Below are positions 40,646-48,921 of a DNA stretch of 64,000 bases, piece after piece; position 1 is the first letter of the stretch, and the number at the start of each line of letters is the position of its first letter. Below the pieces are notes generated by a model. It had not been told where the DNA came from. It saw only the letters and a program-made list of their open reading frames with translations, and did no database searches. Origin of the DNA: Streptomyces sp. NBC_00271. GTDB taxonomy: Bacteria; Actinomycetota; Actinomycetes; Streptomycetales; Streptomycetaceae. The position numbers and the translations under genes are program-made. Location: NCBI RefSeq assembly GCF_036178845.1, contig NZ_CP108070.1, forward strand, positions 6,200,001 through 6,264,000, written 5' to 3'.

Positions 40646-42804
40646 ACGGCGTCGCCCCCGAGGCCGGCCAGCAGGTCCTGGCGGGGATCCCGCAGGAGCT
40701 CGGCCAGGGCTTCGTGGGCCGGCCGGTACACCAGCCGGTCGTCCTCGTCGTCGTGGGCCAGATATCCGGCGAGCCTGCTCTTCAGCAGGTTCTCGATCAT
40801 CCGGTCCGGCTCCTCGACCGGCCGGCCGAGCAGCGCCCCCGCGACGGCAGGCCACACGTCCGCCCAGGGGATGCCCGCGCCCAGCGCGAACGCGGCGGCC
40901 CGCAGCAGCGCGAGGGCGACCTCCGCGGGCAGCCCCTCGTCCTCGACGAGCGCCAGATCGCGCCGGAGCAGACCGACGGTGCCCGCCTGGAGCAGGTCGA
41001 GCCAGTCGGGGTTGCCCGCCAGCGCGTCGGGGTCGGACGCGTGGTGCAGCTGCTCGCCGGCCAGCCGGGCGTCCAGGAACGACGGCCAGACCCGCTTGGC
41101 GACGGTCTCGGCCGCATGCCGGGTGCTGTCGCCGCCGGACGTCTCGGCGCCGACCAGCGCCTGGACGTAGTCGGCGATGTCGCTCTCGCTGTCCGTCTCG
41201 TCGGTACGCAGCACGGACGCCGTGGGAAAGACCTCCCGGAGCGCGCCGAGCAGCCCCGCCTCCCGCCCCGCGGGGCCGGGAGGGGCGGCGCGGTCCGCAC
41301 GGGGACGGCTGCTGCGTACGCCGATCAGCAGCCGCAGGGACCGCTGCCGCTCCGGACGGCGCTGGCCGGGCAGGGCGGGGGCGGGGCCGCAGTGGGCGGT
41401 GAGCGGGGCGAGGACGTCCCTGACCACGCGGAAGGGTTCGACGGACTCGTCCAGGCCGTCGAGGACGAGGGTGACCGGGTCGCCCGGCTCGTCCAGATGG
41501 GCCAGCAGCTGGGCGCGGCGCAGTTCCACCGGGTCGTCGGTCGGCCCGGCCGGGCGCGGTGGCAGTTCCAGGGCGCGCAGCAGGTCGCCGAGCACGTCGG
41601 AGGCGGTGCGGTGGCGGGCCAGTACCGCGGCGGTGACGGAGCCCTCGGGCGGGACGGTCTCGGGCGCGGCCGAGCGCAGCGCGCGACCGTAGCGCGGGTC
41701 GTCGCGGAACAGCGGGTCGCTGAGCGTCACGGCTCGCGCCAGCACGGCCGACTTGCCGCTCCCGGCGGTTCCGGTCAGCAGCAGGACACCGCGGGGACGG
41801 CCGAGGAACGCGGTGACGGCGCGGCCCAGTCCCTCGCGACCGCTGAAGTACCAGCCGGGGTCGGTCTCCTGGGGGCGGCCGCTGGCGCGGTCGAGCCAGT
41901 GGTCGACCTCGTCGGCGGGGGTGGCGACCTGGCGGCGCGCGGGCCCCACGAGTTCCCGTACGGGACGGTAGCCGGGGTTCGGCAGACAGGGCGTCAGGGC
42001 GGTCTGGCCGCCGCCGTCCAGGACCCGCTTGAGCCGGTGCTTGCGCCGCTCGGTGTCGGTGCCGAGTTCGCTCTCGAACTCCGTCATCAGATGGGCGACG
42101 CTCAGCCAGGGCGTGGTGATCTGGGCGGTGGTGCGCAGCCGCTCCAGCACACGGCGCATCACCGAGGGGAACTGCCGTACCTGGACCAGCTGGTCGTGGG
42201 CGCAGGTGGCGACGACGTCCAGGCTGCCGCCGGTGCGCCGGCTCGGCAGGATCTCCTGGTGCAGCTTCTCCAGCTCCTCGGCGATCCCGGCCGCGTAGCA
42301 GGTGTTGATGACGACCAGGACGTGTTCGGCGCGGGAGTCGAGGGCGGCGGCGACGATCTCGCTGGTGCGGATGGCCGTGGCCAGCTGGCGCCGGGGTTCG
42401 GTCCTCGGCAACTGGAGGAAGTGGGTGCGGGAGGCGCCCAGTTGGCCGTGTCCCGTGATGAAGACGACCAGGGCGCGGCCGCGCGTCTCGCGCACCTTGC
42501 TCTCGTGCAGGAAGCGCTCCACGTCGTAGCGCTCGCGCAGCTCCGGCGCGGGCACGTGGGTGAAGGGCTCCGGCGCTCCCGGGGCGCACCACCAGTCGGC
42601 CACGACCGAGAGCTGCTCGTCGATGCCGGCGGTGAACTCCGCGTCCCCGTCGCCGTAGTCACGGACGGCGAGGGTCAACAGGGTGCGCCGCGCGGAGTCC
42701 TCCTCCACGGTGTTCACCGACGCTCGGCCCGCCGTGGCCTGCCCCGTATCGCCGGCGTCCCCCGGCTCCCCGATCCTGACAAGCCCGCCCGCCCGCCCTC
42801 GCAT
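40642..42804 (-). CDS. Caspase-like protease fused to STAND-type NTPase
   Basis: About 720 residues from ATG 42804. The caspase domain covers the first ~230 residues, with His119 in VVFITGHGQ and Cys169 in VLVVINTCYAAG. A linker leads to a P-loop NTPase domain with Walker A LTGTAGSGKSAV (~345-352) and Walker B TLVLDGLDES (~444-453), then helical regions. This is the architecture of bacterial immune and programmed-death systems, where the NTPase oligomerises and the protease is the effector. GTG 42717 is a possible later start that drops a low-complexity lead. Divergent from the lipase gene, with only 19 bases between starts. Confidence 0.88.
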   Translation of the reverse strand: MRGRAGGLVRIGEPGDAGDTGQATAGRASVNTVEEDSARRTLLTLAVRDYGDGDAEFTAGIDEQLSVVADWWCAPGAPEPFTHVPAPELRERYDVERFLHESKVRETRGRALVVFITGHGQLGASRTHFLQLPRTEPRRQLATAIRTSEIVAAALDSRAEHVLVVINTCYAAGIAEELEKLHQEILPSRRTGGSLDVVATCAHDQLVQVRQFPSVMRRVLERLRTTAQITTPWLSVAHLMTEFESELGTDTERRKHRLKRVLDGGGQTALTPCLPNPGYRPVRELVGPARRQVATPADEVDHWLDRASGRPQETDPGWYFSGREGLGRAVTAFLGRPRGVLLLTGTAGSGKSAVLARAVTLSDPLFRDDPRYGRALRSAAPETVPPEGSVTAAVLARHRTASDVLGDLLRALELPPRPAGPTDDPVELRRAQLLAHLDEPGDPVTLVLDGLDESVEPFRVVRDVLAPLTAHCGPAPALPGQRRPERQRSLRLLIGVRSSRPRADRAAPPGPAGREAGLLGALREVFPTASVLRTDETDSESDIADYVQALVGAETSGGDSTRHAAETVAKRVWPSFLDARLAGEQLHHASDPDALAGNPDWLDLLQAGTVGLLRRDLALVEDEGLPAEVALALLRAAAFALGAGIPWADVWPAVAGALLGRPVEEPDRMIENLLKSRLAGYLAHDDEDDRLVYRPAHEALAELLRDPRQDLLAGLGGDAV

Positions 42805-42823
42805 GCTCTCTATTCTTCCCGCC

Positions 42824-44320
42824 ATGACCGAGCCGTCGCAGCCCAATACCGCAGGCCGCCGCATGGACGAGCGGCCCTACAGCCTCCCCGGCCTCTCCCC
42901 GAACACGACGCAGGACGCCGTCGTCGTCGTTCCCGGCATCATGGGGAGCGAGTTGTACGACACCGAGTCCGGCGACGTCGTCTGGGGCCTCGCGAACGCC
43001 GGATGGCTGCTGAAGGCCTGGACGGCGCCCCGGGGCTTACGCGCCCTGCGCCTCACGTCCGACGAACGCGAGGGCCGCCTCGGCCGCATCCGGGCCCGGC
43101 GCCTGCTGCGCACCCCCGCCTGGAGCCCGTTCCTGCGCGGCATCGAGCCCTACAACGACCTGGTCGCGACCGTCACCCGGAGCGTGGCCGACCCGGAGGC
43201 CGTGCTGCCCTTCGCCTACGACTGGCGGCTGTCCGTCGCCACGAACGCCCGGTTCCTCGCCGAGGCGGCGCGCGAACACCTGGAGCGGTGGCGGCGGCAC
43301 CCCGCACACGCGCTCGCCCGCAAGCACCGGGTCGACGAACGGGAGGGCCGGCTCGTCTTCGTCGCGCACTCCATGGGCGGACTGCTCACCCTCGCCGCTC
43401 TCACCGACGGCCCCGACGGCGACCTCGCAGCGGACACCCGTGGGGTGATCACCCTCGGTACGCCCTTCCAGGGGGCGGTGGCCGCCGCCGCGATCCTCAA
43501 CACCGGGCAGGGCGCGCCGGTTCCGCTGCCGCACGGCAGGCTCAGGAGGCTCGCATACACCATGCCGGGCCTGCACGACCTGCTTCCGACGTTCCCCTGT
43601 CTCGACGAGGGCCTGAACATCCGCCGGCTCAGCCCCACGGACATCGCCGACCTGGGTGGCGACAAGGATCTGGCCGTCGACTCCCAGACCCTGCACGACA
43701 CCCTGCGCGGGCGGGCGCTGCCCGGGCACCGGGCGCTGGTGGGCATCAGCCAGCCCACCTTCCAGTCCCTGACCCTCAGTCAAGGCGTGGTGACCGCCTC
43801 CGAGCACTGCTACCGCGAGCACAGCGACGGCGAGCTGATGCGCGACGAGACCGGCGCCCCGCGCCGCTTCGACGTGGGTGGCGACGGCACCGTACACAAG
43901 GAGTCCGCCACCTCTCCCTCGAACCGCGCCATCGTGCCCCTCGCGCTGCAGCACGGTGCGCTGGCCCAGGGGGAGGCCGCGTTGGAGGCGGTGACCTCGT
44001 TCCTGGAGGAGGACGAGCACCTAGGTCCCCCGCAGGCCGGGGCACGGGTCGGCATCGAGGTCCCGGACCTCGTCGCGCCGGGCACGCCCTGGACGGTCCG
44101 GGTGCGCGGCGTCGACAGTCCCGCGGGGCTGGACTGCGCGGTCGAGGAGGTCGGCGGGGCCTTCGCCGGACCCGCCCGGCTGTACGGCGACGACGACCAC
44201 CTCGCGGCCCGTGTCACCGTGCCCGCGCCCGGCCTCTACCGGGTCACCCTGGACACGGGCGACCCGACTCCGCTGACCCAACTCGTCCTCGCGGCCCCTG
44301 ACGAGCGGGACGACGGCTGA
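42824..44320 (+). CDS. LCAT/PGAP1-like lipase-fold hydrolase
   Basis: 498 residues. The opening VVVVPGIMGSELYDTESGDVVWG is the LCAT/phospholipase oxyanion region. The nucleophile elbow is VFVAHSMGGLLT with Ser183, FAYDWRLSVATNA precedes it, and a late GDGTVHKES probably supplies the acid. A C-terminal beta-rich region (PWTVRVRGVDSPAGLDCAVEEVGGAFAGPARLYG) looks like a MACPF/C2-type or Ig-like accessory domain. It has no signal peptide, so it is probably cytoplasmic and may attack membrane lipids or acyl proteins. Its start is 19 bases from the divergent caspase gene, suggesting a shared conflict locus. Confidence 0.85.
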   Translation: MTEPSQPNTAGRRMDERPYSLPGLSPNTTQDAVVVVPGIMGSELYDTESGDVVWGLANAGWLLKAWTAPRGLRALRLTSDEREGRLGRIRARRLLRTPAWSPFLRGIEPYNDLVATVTRSVADPEAVLPFAYDWRLSVATNARFLAEAAREHLERWRRHPAHALARKHRVDEREGRLVFVAHSMGGLLTLAALTDGPDGDLAADTRGVITLGTPFQGAVAAAAILNTGQGAPVPLPHGRLRRLAYTMPGLHDLLPTFPCLDEGLNIRRLSPTDIADLGGDKDLAVDSQTLHDTLRGRALPGHRALVGISQPTFQSLTLSQGVVTASEHCYREHSDGELMRDETGAPRRFDVGGDGTVHKESATSPSNRAIVPLALQHGALAQGEAALEAVTSFLEEDEHLGPPQAGARVGIEVPDLVAPGTPWTVRVRGVDSPAGLDCAVEEVGGAFAGPARLYGDDDHLAARVTVPAPGLYRVTLDTGDPTPLTQLVLAAPDERDDG

Positions 44321-44360
44321 GACTGCCCCGCAACCTGCGCCGACTATGGTGTCGACACGA

Positions 44361-44406
44361 ATCGAACGCGGAATGGTTCGAACCGGTCCGGAGCGAGCGC
44401 TCCGGA
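44361..44406 (+). promoter_or_regulatory. Palindromes and hairpin in kinase upstream region
   Basis: ATCGAACGCGG (44361-44371) is repeated exactly at 46582-46592 upstream of the USP gene. GGTTCGAACC (44375-44384) is a perfect palindrome. TCCGGAGCG-AG-CGCTCCGGA (44387-44406) is a perfect 9-bp hairpin ending 21 bases before the kinase start. Confidence 0.5.
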
Positions 44407-44427
44407 AGGAACGGCAAGGGGCACGCG

Positions 44428-45954
44428 GTGGCGGACGAGGGGCGGCTGGTCGCCGGGCGCTACCGGCTGATCGAACAGATCGGCCGTGGCGGCATGGGCA
44501 CGGTGTGGCGTGCCGAGGACGAGGTCCTCAGCCGGGAGGTCGCGGTCAAGCGGCTGCATGTCCAGCGGCACCTGACCGACGACGAGCTCGCCACCCTCCA
44601 CGAGCGCACCCGCCGCGAGGCGCGCAGCGCCGCCCGTATCGCCCATCGCCACGTGGTCGTCGTGCACGACGTGGTGGACGACGAGGGGTTGCCCTGCATC
44701 GTCATGGAGTACGTGCACTCCACGACCCTCGCCGCCCTGCTCACGGACGGCGGCGCGGTGCCGCCCACCGAGGCCGCCCGGATCGGCCTCGGCATGGTCG
44801 CCGCGCTGCGGGCCGCGCACGCCGCCGGGGTGCTGCACCGTGACGTCAAGCCGGGCAACGTCCTGCTCGGCGCCGACGGCCGCGTCGTCCTCACCGACTT
44901 CGGCATCGCCATGGCGACCGGCACCTCGACGCTGACCAAGACCGGCGAGATCATCGGCTCGATCGACTACATCGCGCCCGAGCGGATGCGGGGCAAGAAG
45001 CCCGGACCCGCCGCGGACCTGTGGGCGCTCGGGGCGACCCTCTACCAGTCCGTCGAGGGGCGGCCCCCGTTCCGCAAGGCCACGGCCGTGGAGACGGCGT
45101 ACGCCATCGCCGTCGACCCGGTCGACCCCATGAAGCAGGCCGGGCCGCTGGAACCTCTCATCGACGCGCTGCTCGCGAAGGAACCGCAGGAGCGGCCGTC
45201 GGCGGAGGAGGTGGAGCGGGTGCTGAGGGAAGTGGTGTCGGGGGTACCGACGCAGCTGACGCCCACACGCCCGGTACCGATACCGGCACCGATACCGGCG
45301 TCGTCGCAGTCTCCGGCGACCGCGACGACGGTGGCACCGGCGCGGGAAGACGCACCGCCCCGGGCTCGTGGGCGCCGGGTGGCCGTGTGGAGTGCGGTGG
45401 CGGTGGTGCTGGCGGCCGCGACGGTGGCGGGCGGGTGGTCCATGACCCGGGACGGCAAGAGCGGTGGCACCCACCACAAAGCCGCCGCTGCCACCTCCGC
45501 GCCCCCGGCCGTTCCCGCGGGCTATCACCTGGTCACGGAGAAGAAGCTGGGCGTCTCCTTCCCGGTCCCGGACGGCTGGAAGCGCGGCAAGGCGAGCTCC
45601 GAACAGGTCACCTACGCCGACGAGACCGGTCTCGTGGGCCTCACGATCGGCATGGTCGAGCCGGCGGGCGCGAACCCCGAGTCGCACTTCACGAACATCG
45701 AGGCGAACACCAAGCTCAACTACCCCGACTCGTACCGGAAACTGCGCATGCAGCGCACCACGTTCCAGGAGAAGCCCGCGGCCGTGTGGGAGTTCACCTT
45801 CAAGGGCCGGGTCCGGGCGTTCCGCGCCATCGACCTGGGCTTCGGGCAGGAGGGCGGCCGGGAGTACGACATCTACCTCTCGGCTCCGGACCTCAAGTGG
45901 GACACCTTCCGCCCGGTCTTCGACACGGTCTCGGCGGGCTTCCGGGTCGGCTGA
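44428..45954 (+). CDS. PknB-type membrane Ser/Thr protein kinase
   Basis: 508 residues. The kinase domain (10-270) has the glycine loop IGRGGMGTVWRA, Lys41, HRDVKPGN with catalytic Asp139, DFG at 157-159 and the APE-like APERM. A juxtamembrane Pro/Ala linker (~270-315) leads to one membrane helix (VAVWSAVAVVLAAATVAGGW) and a ~160-residue outer domain of beta-rich type (SFPVPDGWKRGKASSEQVTYAD), not PASTA. It senses an unknown outside cue. It starts at GTG 44428, 107 bases after the lipase gene on the same strand, so cotranscription is possible. Confidence 0.9.
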   Translation: MADEGRLVAGRYRLIEQIGRGGMGTVWRAEDEVLSREVAVKRLHVQRHLTDDELATLHERTRREARSAARIAHRHVVVVHDVVDDEGLPCIVMEYVHSTTLAALLTDGGAVPPTEAARIGLGMVAALRAAHAAGVLHRDVKPGNVLLGADGRVVLTDFGIAMATGTSTLTKTGEIIGSIDYIAPERMRGKKPGPAADLWALGATLYQSVEGRPPFRKATAVETAYAIAVDPVDPMKQAGPLEPLIDALLAKEPQERPSAEEVERVLREVVSGVPTQLTPTRPVPIPAPIPASSQSPATATTVAPAREDAPPRARGRRVAVWSAVAVVLAAATVAGGWSMTRDGKSGGTHHKAAAATSAPPAVPAGYHLVTEKKLGVSFPVPDGWKRGKASSEQVTYADETGLVGLTIGMVEPAGANPESHFTNIEANTKLNYPDSYRKLRMQRTTFQEKPAAVWEFTFKGRVRAFRAIDLGFGQEGGREYDIYLSAPDLKWDTFRPVFDTVSAGFRVG

Positions 45955-45998
45955 GCCCGGACGGCCGGATCGGGACGGCGGCGGGTCGGGGCAGTGGT

Positions 45999-46535
45999 TC
46001 AGGACCTGCCGTCCGTCAGTTCGCTGGCGTCGAGCGGCAGGCGCAGGCTGACCCGGCGGCGTACGGAGGCGAGTTCGCGGTGCAGCGGTGAGCGCGGTAC
46101 GGCCAGCACCGGGCAGGCGGCGTGCGCGAGGCAGTAGCGCGCGACGGACGGGAACAGCGCCCGGCGCATCCGGCCGCGTCGCCCGCCGCCGATCACCAGG
46201 AGGTCGCCGAGCCGGTCGGCGGTCCGCACCAGGGCGCGTCCCGGCCGGTCCCACACGACCAGCCCCCGGCACGGCACCCCGGGCCCGTCGGTGCCGAAGG
46301 CCGTGGCGAGGGCGGTGAGCAGCCGGTCGTCCGCCATCTGCCGGAACTCGGTCATCGGCGGCGCGAGCATCGAACTCGGGTGGGCGAGCGCGCCGCGCGG
46401 CGGTTCCCAGGCACCCACGGCCAGCAGCACGGCGCCGGTGCGGCGTGCCTCGAACGCGCCCCGGTGCAGCGCCGCCAGACTCCCCGGCGAACCGCTCACC
46501 CCCACGACGACCCGCCGCCGCTCTCCCTCGCCCAT
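45999..46535 (-). CDS. Universal stress protein (UspA fold)
   Basis: 178 residues. VVVGVSGSPGSLAALHRGAFEARRTGAVLLAVGAW is the first UspA strand-helix; GDLLVIGGGRRGRMRRALFPSVARYCLAHAACPVLAVPR contains the G-2x-G-9x-G-(S/T)-like ATP loop at its second half. It has one Usp domain with an extended C-terminus. These proteins bind ATP and act in stress. ATG 46535 has GTGAGCG upstream. Its upstream region shares an 11-mer with the kinase promoter. Confidence 0.88.
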   Translation of the reverse strand: MGEGERRRVVVGVSGSPGSLAALHRGAFEARRTGAVLLAVGAWEPPRGALAHPSSMLAPPMTEFRQMADDRLLTALATAFGTDGPGVPCRGLVVWDRPGRALVRTADRLGDLLVIGGGRRGRMRRALFPSVARYCLAHAACPVLAVPRSPLHRELASVRRRVSLRLPLDASELTDGRS

Positions 46536-46572
46536 CGCTCGCTCACCCCTCGGCGTACGTCGACACGGGTAT

Positions 46573-46592
46573 CCGCGTTCCATCGAACGCGG
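46573..46592 (-). promoter_or_regulatory. 8-bp inverted repeat upstream of USP gene
   Basis: CCGCGTTC-CATC-GAACGCGG, perfect arms, 38 bases before the USP start; contains the 11-mer shared with the kinase region. Confidence 0.5.
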
Positions 46593-46693
46593 GGGGAGGG
46601 CGACGGGCCAGAGGGTTGGCGGTGACCTGACACGGTCCCGACCGTTCATGACACTTCGGCACACTCCTCTGTCGTCTCTGTCGTCTCTGTCGT

Positions 46694-46730
46694 CCGCCCC
46701 GGTCGTCGGAGCTCGCGACGACCGGGGCGG
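46694..46730 (-). terminator. Terminator of sigma/PASTA-like operon
   Basis: CCGCCCCGGTCGTC and its exact complement around a 9-nt loop, 20 bases past the stop at 46751. Three TCTGTCGTC tandem units lie at 46668-46694 just beyond it. Confidence 0.85.
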
Positions 46731-46750
46731 GGCGGTTGAGGTGCCTTGGA

Positions 46751-47254
46751 TCAGCCGGCGCAGAGGGTCAGGTTGATGGTGGCGCCGATGGACACGGTCT
46801 TCGGGCTGTGCGGGTCGACCGAGTGGACCGAGCCCGGCTTGCCGTTCTTGCCGCAGTCCACCTTGCCGACCGTGCCGAGCTTGAGCTGGGACTTCATCAG
46901 CAACTGCTTGGCGAAGTCCAGGTCGAGGCCCGCGAACTCGCGCTTTATTGTGCTGCCGTTGACCAGAACGGTGGTGGCGTCGTCGGTCGCGGTGGTCGCG
47001 GCGGCGGGCCTCGAGGCCTCCGAACCGTTGGAGACGGCGGTGGCCAGGGCGGTGCCGCCGCCGGCCACGATCAGGGCGGCGCCGAGACCCACGATGGCCG
47101 TGACGCGCTTGCGGCGGGTCTTGCGCACGATGCCGACGGTGTCGACGGTCGGCGCGTCGGCGGAGTTCGCGAATGCGTTCATGGCGTTCACCAGTTCCTC
47201 TTCGAAGGGTGTGTAACCGGTGCGGCTGGAAGGCCGTGCATCGTGTGAAGTCAT
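46751..47254 (-). CDS. PASTA-like membrane partner of SigE-type sigma factor
   Basis: 167 residues. A cytoplasmic ~50-residue head (SRTGYTPFEEELVNAMNAFANSADAPTVDTVGIVRKTRRKRV) is followed by a membrane helix (TAIVGLGAALIVAGGGTALATAV) and a PASTA-like outer domain (FAKQLLMKSQLKLGTVGKVDCGKNGKPGSVHSVDPHSPKTVSIGATINLTLCAG). Two Cys could form a disulfide. PASTA-like modules bind peptidoglycan or muropeptides. The ATG overlaps the sigma-factor stop (ATGA), suggesting it is the anti-sigma or sensor of the pair. Confidence 0.8.
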   Translation of the reverse strand: MTSHDARPSSRTGYTPFEEELVNAMNAFANSADAPTVDTVGIVRKTRRKRVTAIVGLGAALIVAGGGTALATAVSNGSEASRPAAATTATDDATTVLVNGSTIKREFAGLDLDFAKQLLMKSQLKLGTVGKVDCGKNGKPGSVHSVDPHSPKTVSIGATINLTLCAG

Positions 47255-47823
47255 CGGTTTCCTTCCGTGGGCCGCTGCGGTGAAGGGCCGGGGAGCGCGG
47301 GGAACTGGCTTCTCAGCTTCTCGATCCCACGAGCGAGCTGGGACCGTACGGTACTTGCCGAGATCTTCAGATCGGCCGCGATCTCCGCATCCGACAGATC
47401 GTGGAAGTACCGCAGGACCACGACCGTGCGCATCCGCATCGGCAGCTGCTGAAGGGCGCGAACGAGCTGGTCCCTGCTGTCTATCTGCCCGAACTCGTCC
47501 CCCGGAGCGGCCCGGTCGCCGTCGCTGTCGGAGTGCGGGGTCGTGCGGCGGAATCTTCGCCAACGGTCGTTCGCCAGGTTCACCATGATCCGCCGCACAT
47601 AGGCGTCGGGGGCGTCCTTGGCGGCGATCGTGCGCCACTTGCGGCAGGTCCGTTCCAGGGTCTCCTGGAGCAGGTCCTCCGCGGCTTCGCGGTTTCCCGT
47701 CAAGACGAGGGCGCCACGGAACAGGGCGGCCGACCGGGCGGCGACGAAAGCGGGAAAGTCCATGTCCAGCGACTCGGTCCCGCCGCGCTCGGCGCCCAGC
47801 TTCCACTCGGTTGCCAGATCCAC
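47251..47823 (-). CDS. SigE-family ECF sigma factor
   Basis: 190 residues from GTG 47823, which has GGGAGGAG upstream. Region 2: FPAFVAARSAALFRGALVLTGNREAAEDLLQETLERTCRKW; region 4: LQQLPMRMRTVVVLRYFHDLSDAEIAADLKISASTVRSQLARGIEKLRSQFP. It belongs to the SigE-like branch common in Streptomyces and is coupled to a PASTA-like membrane protein. The promoter region, shared with a WXG100-type operon, has an 11-bp iteron block. Confidence 0.88.
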   Translation of the reverse strand: MDLATEWKLGAERGGTESLDMDFPAFVAARSAALFRGALVLTGNREAAEDLLQETLERTCRKWRTIAAKDAPDAYVRRIMVNLANDRWRRFRRTTPHSDSDGDRAAPGDEFGQIDSRDQLVRALQQLPMRMRTVVVLRYFHDLSDAEIAADLKISASTVRSQLARGIEKLRSQFPALPGPSPQRPTEGNR

Positions 47824-47922
47824 ACGCTCCTCCCTTCCTGTCACCCCTCCACGACGGGGCAGCCCCCTCGTCTGCTGCACGGCGGAGATGAGAGCTGGGT
47901 CACAGCGGCCGTATCGGTTGAG

Positions 47923-47977
47923 CATGTGGTCGGTATGTGGTCGGTATGCAGTAGGCATGCACTCGGCATGTACACGG
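47923..47977. repeat. Five tandem 11-bp iterons in divergent promoter
   Basis: Units of the CATGTGGTCGG type: CATGTGGTCGG, TATGTGGTCGG, TATGCAGTAGG, CATGCACTCGG, CATGTACACGG. The 11-bp period places units on one DNA face, as in regulator arrays. Confidence 0.8.
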
Positions 47978-48088
47978 CTCGGCAGCCTGACATAGCGGGA
48001 TTTGCCCTCGGGGCCGGTCGTTAGGGTGAGCGCGCCAAAACGTCCGGGTTGAACCACGCCCACGGTGAAGAGTGAAGGGGTGACGGCG

Positions 48089-48619
48089 GTGGGGGCGCCG
48101 ATACGGTCGCACATTTCCGACTACGCCGAGACCGGGCCGGCCGAGCCGTCGGCCGAGGCCGGTTCCTCGGCCCTGGAACCTCGTCCGTCGAACCCGGAGC
48201 CGCGTCGTTCGCGGCTGCTCGACTACGCCGAGGCGGAGCCGCCCGTACGGCCGGACGCCGAGGGACGGCAGGCCCCGAAGCCCGGCGTTCCGGCCTACCA
48301 CACCCCCGTGCTCGTCCCGGCCCATCCGCGCTACGTCGACGCGCTGGACGCCTCCGGCCGCCCCACCCGCGTGCCCTTCATCGCCTACGAACTGTTCGAG
48401 CACCCCACGGACGGGACCGTGGCCTTCGCCTTCACCACGCCGGCCCGGCTGGTGGCCGCGCTCGGTGAGGCCCAGCCGTGGGTCGCCACGTCGATCGGGC
48501 CGCTCGCCGAGGGAGTGCGCGAGCACGGCGTCACCGTCCGCGTCGACCCGCGCGTCGCGCCCGGACACCACAACTGGCTGCCGGACGATCTGGCCGCCTA
48601 CGCACGGGAGGTGCGCTGA
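48089..48619 (+). CDS. SAV_915/SseB-like accessory protein of WXG operon
   Basis: About 176 residues. The N-terminal ~70 residues are disordered with a repeat (SHISDYAETGPAEPSAEAG and RSRLLDYAEAEPPVRPDAEG). The folded part (TPVLVPAHPRYVDALDASGRPTRVPFIAYELFEHPTDGTVAFAFTTPARLVAALG) resembles SAV_915/SseB-like type VII secretion-associated proteins. GTG 48089 follows AAGGGG; GTG 48065 and 48080 are alternatives. It is the first gene of a four-gene operon, and its stop overlaps the next ATG. Confidence 0.7.
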   Translation: MGAPIRSHISDYAETGPAEPSAEAGSSALEPRPSNPEPRRSRLLDYAEAEPPVRPDAEGRQAPKPGVPAYHTPVLVPAHPRYVDALDASGRPTRVPFIAYELFEHPTDGTVAFAFTTPARLVAALGEAQPWVATSIGPLAEGVREHGVTVRVDPRVAPGHHNWLPDDLAAYAREVR

Positions 48620-48921
48620 TGCCGCCCGACTTCAAGGCGGTCCTGAGCGACCTCACCTCGATGTCCAAGACCTTCCACGGCGAGGCCACCCACTACCGGA
48701 ACCTGCACGACCAGGTGGCCCCGCCCGTCGTCAGCGGCGGTGACAGCGGCCTCGACCACGCCATCAAGGAGGTCGCCGACCTCATCGTCGCCCTGCACAC
48801 CGGCTTCGCCGACCGGCTGGACGACCACGGCGACAAGGTGACGTACGCCCGCGACTCGTTCCAGCGGCACGACATCGACGTACACGGTCTGTTCGAGGAC
48901 CTGATGGTGGGGGACGGCTGA
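48619..48921 (+). CDS. Small WXG100-like helical protein
   Basis: 100 residues: FKAVLSDLTSMSKTFHGEATHYRNLHDQVAPPVVSGGDSGLDHAIKEVADLIVALHTGFADRLDDHGDKVTYARDSFQRHDIDVH. Length and two-helix hairpin with a central Gly-rich turn match WXG100/DUF6317-type T7SS partners, though the WxG motif itself is not visible. TGATG overlap with the previous stop implies coupling. It probably pairs with the long WXG protein next to it for secretion. Confidence 0.75.
   Translation: MPPDFKAVLSDLTSMSKTFHGEATHYRNLHDQVAPPVVSGGDSGLDHAIKEVADLIVALHTGFADRLDDHGDKVTYARDSFQRHDIDVHGLFEDLMVGDG

Noticed and set aside
38207..42592. A single 1461-codon minus-strand open frame across the WD40 and caspase genes
   Set aside because: Only its downstream part is WD40; the upstream part is an out-of-frame shadow of the caspase-NTPase gene with Pro/Arg-rich low complexity. 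The two genes meet at an ATGA overlap.
47923..47977. Plasmid replication iterons
   Set aside because: No replication initiator gene, AT-rich region or partition gene is near; a transcriptional role fits better.
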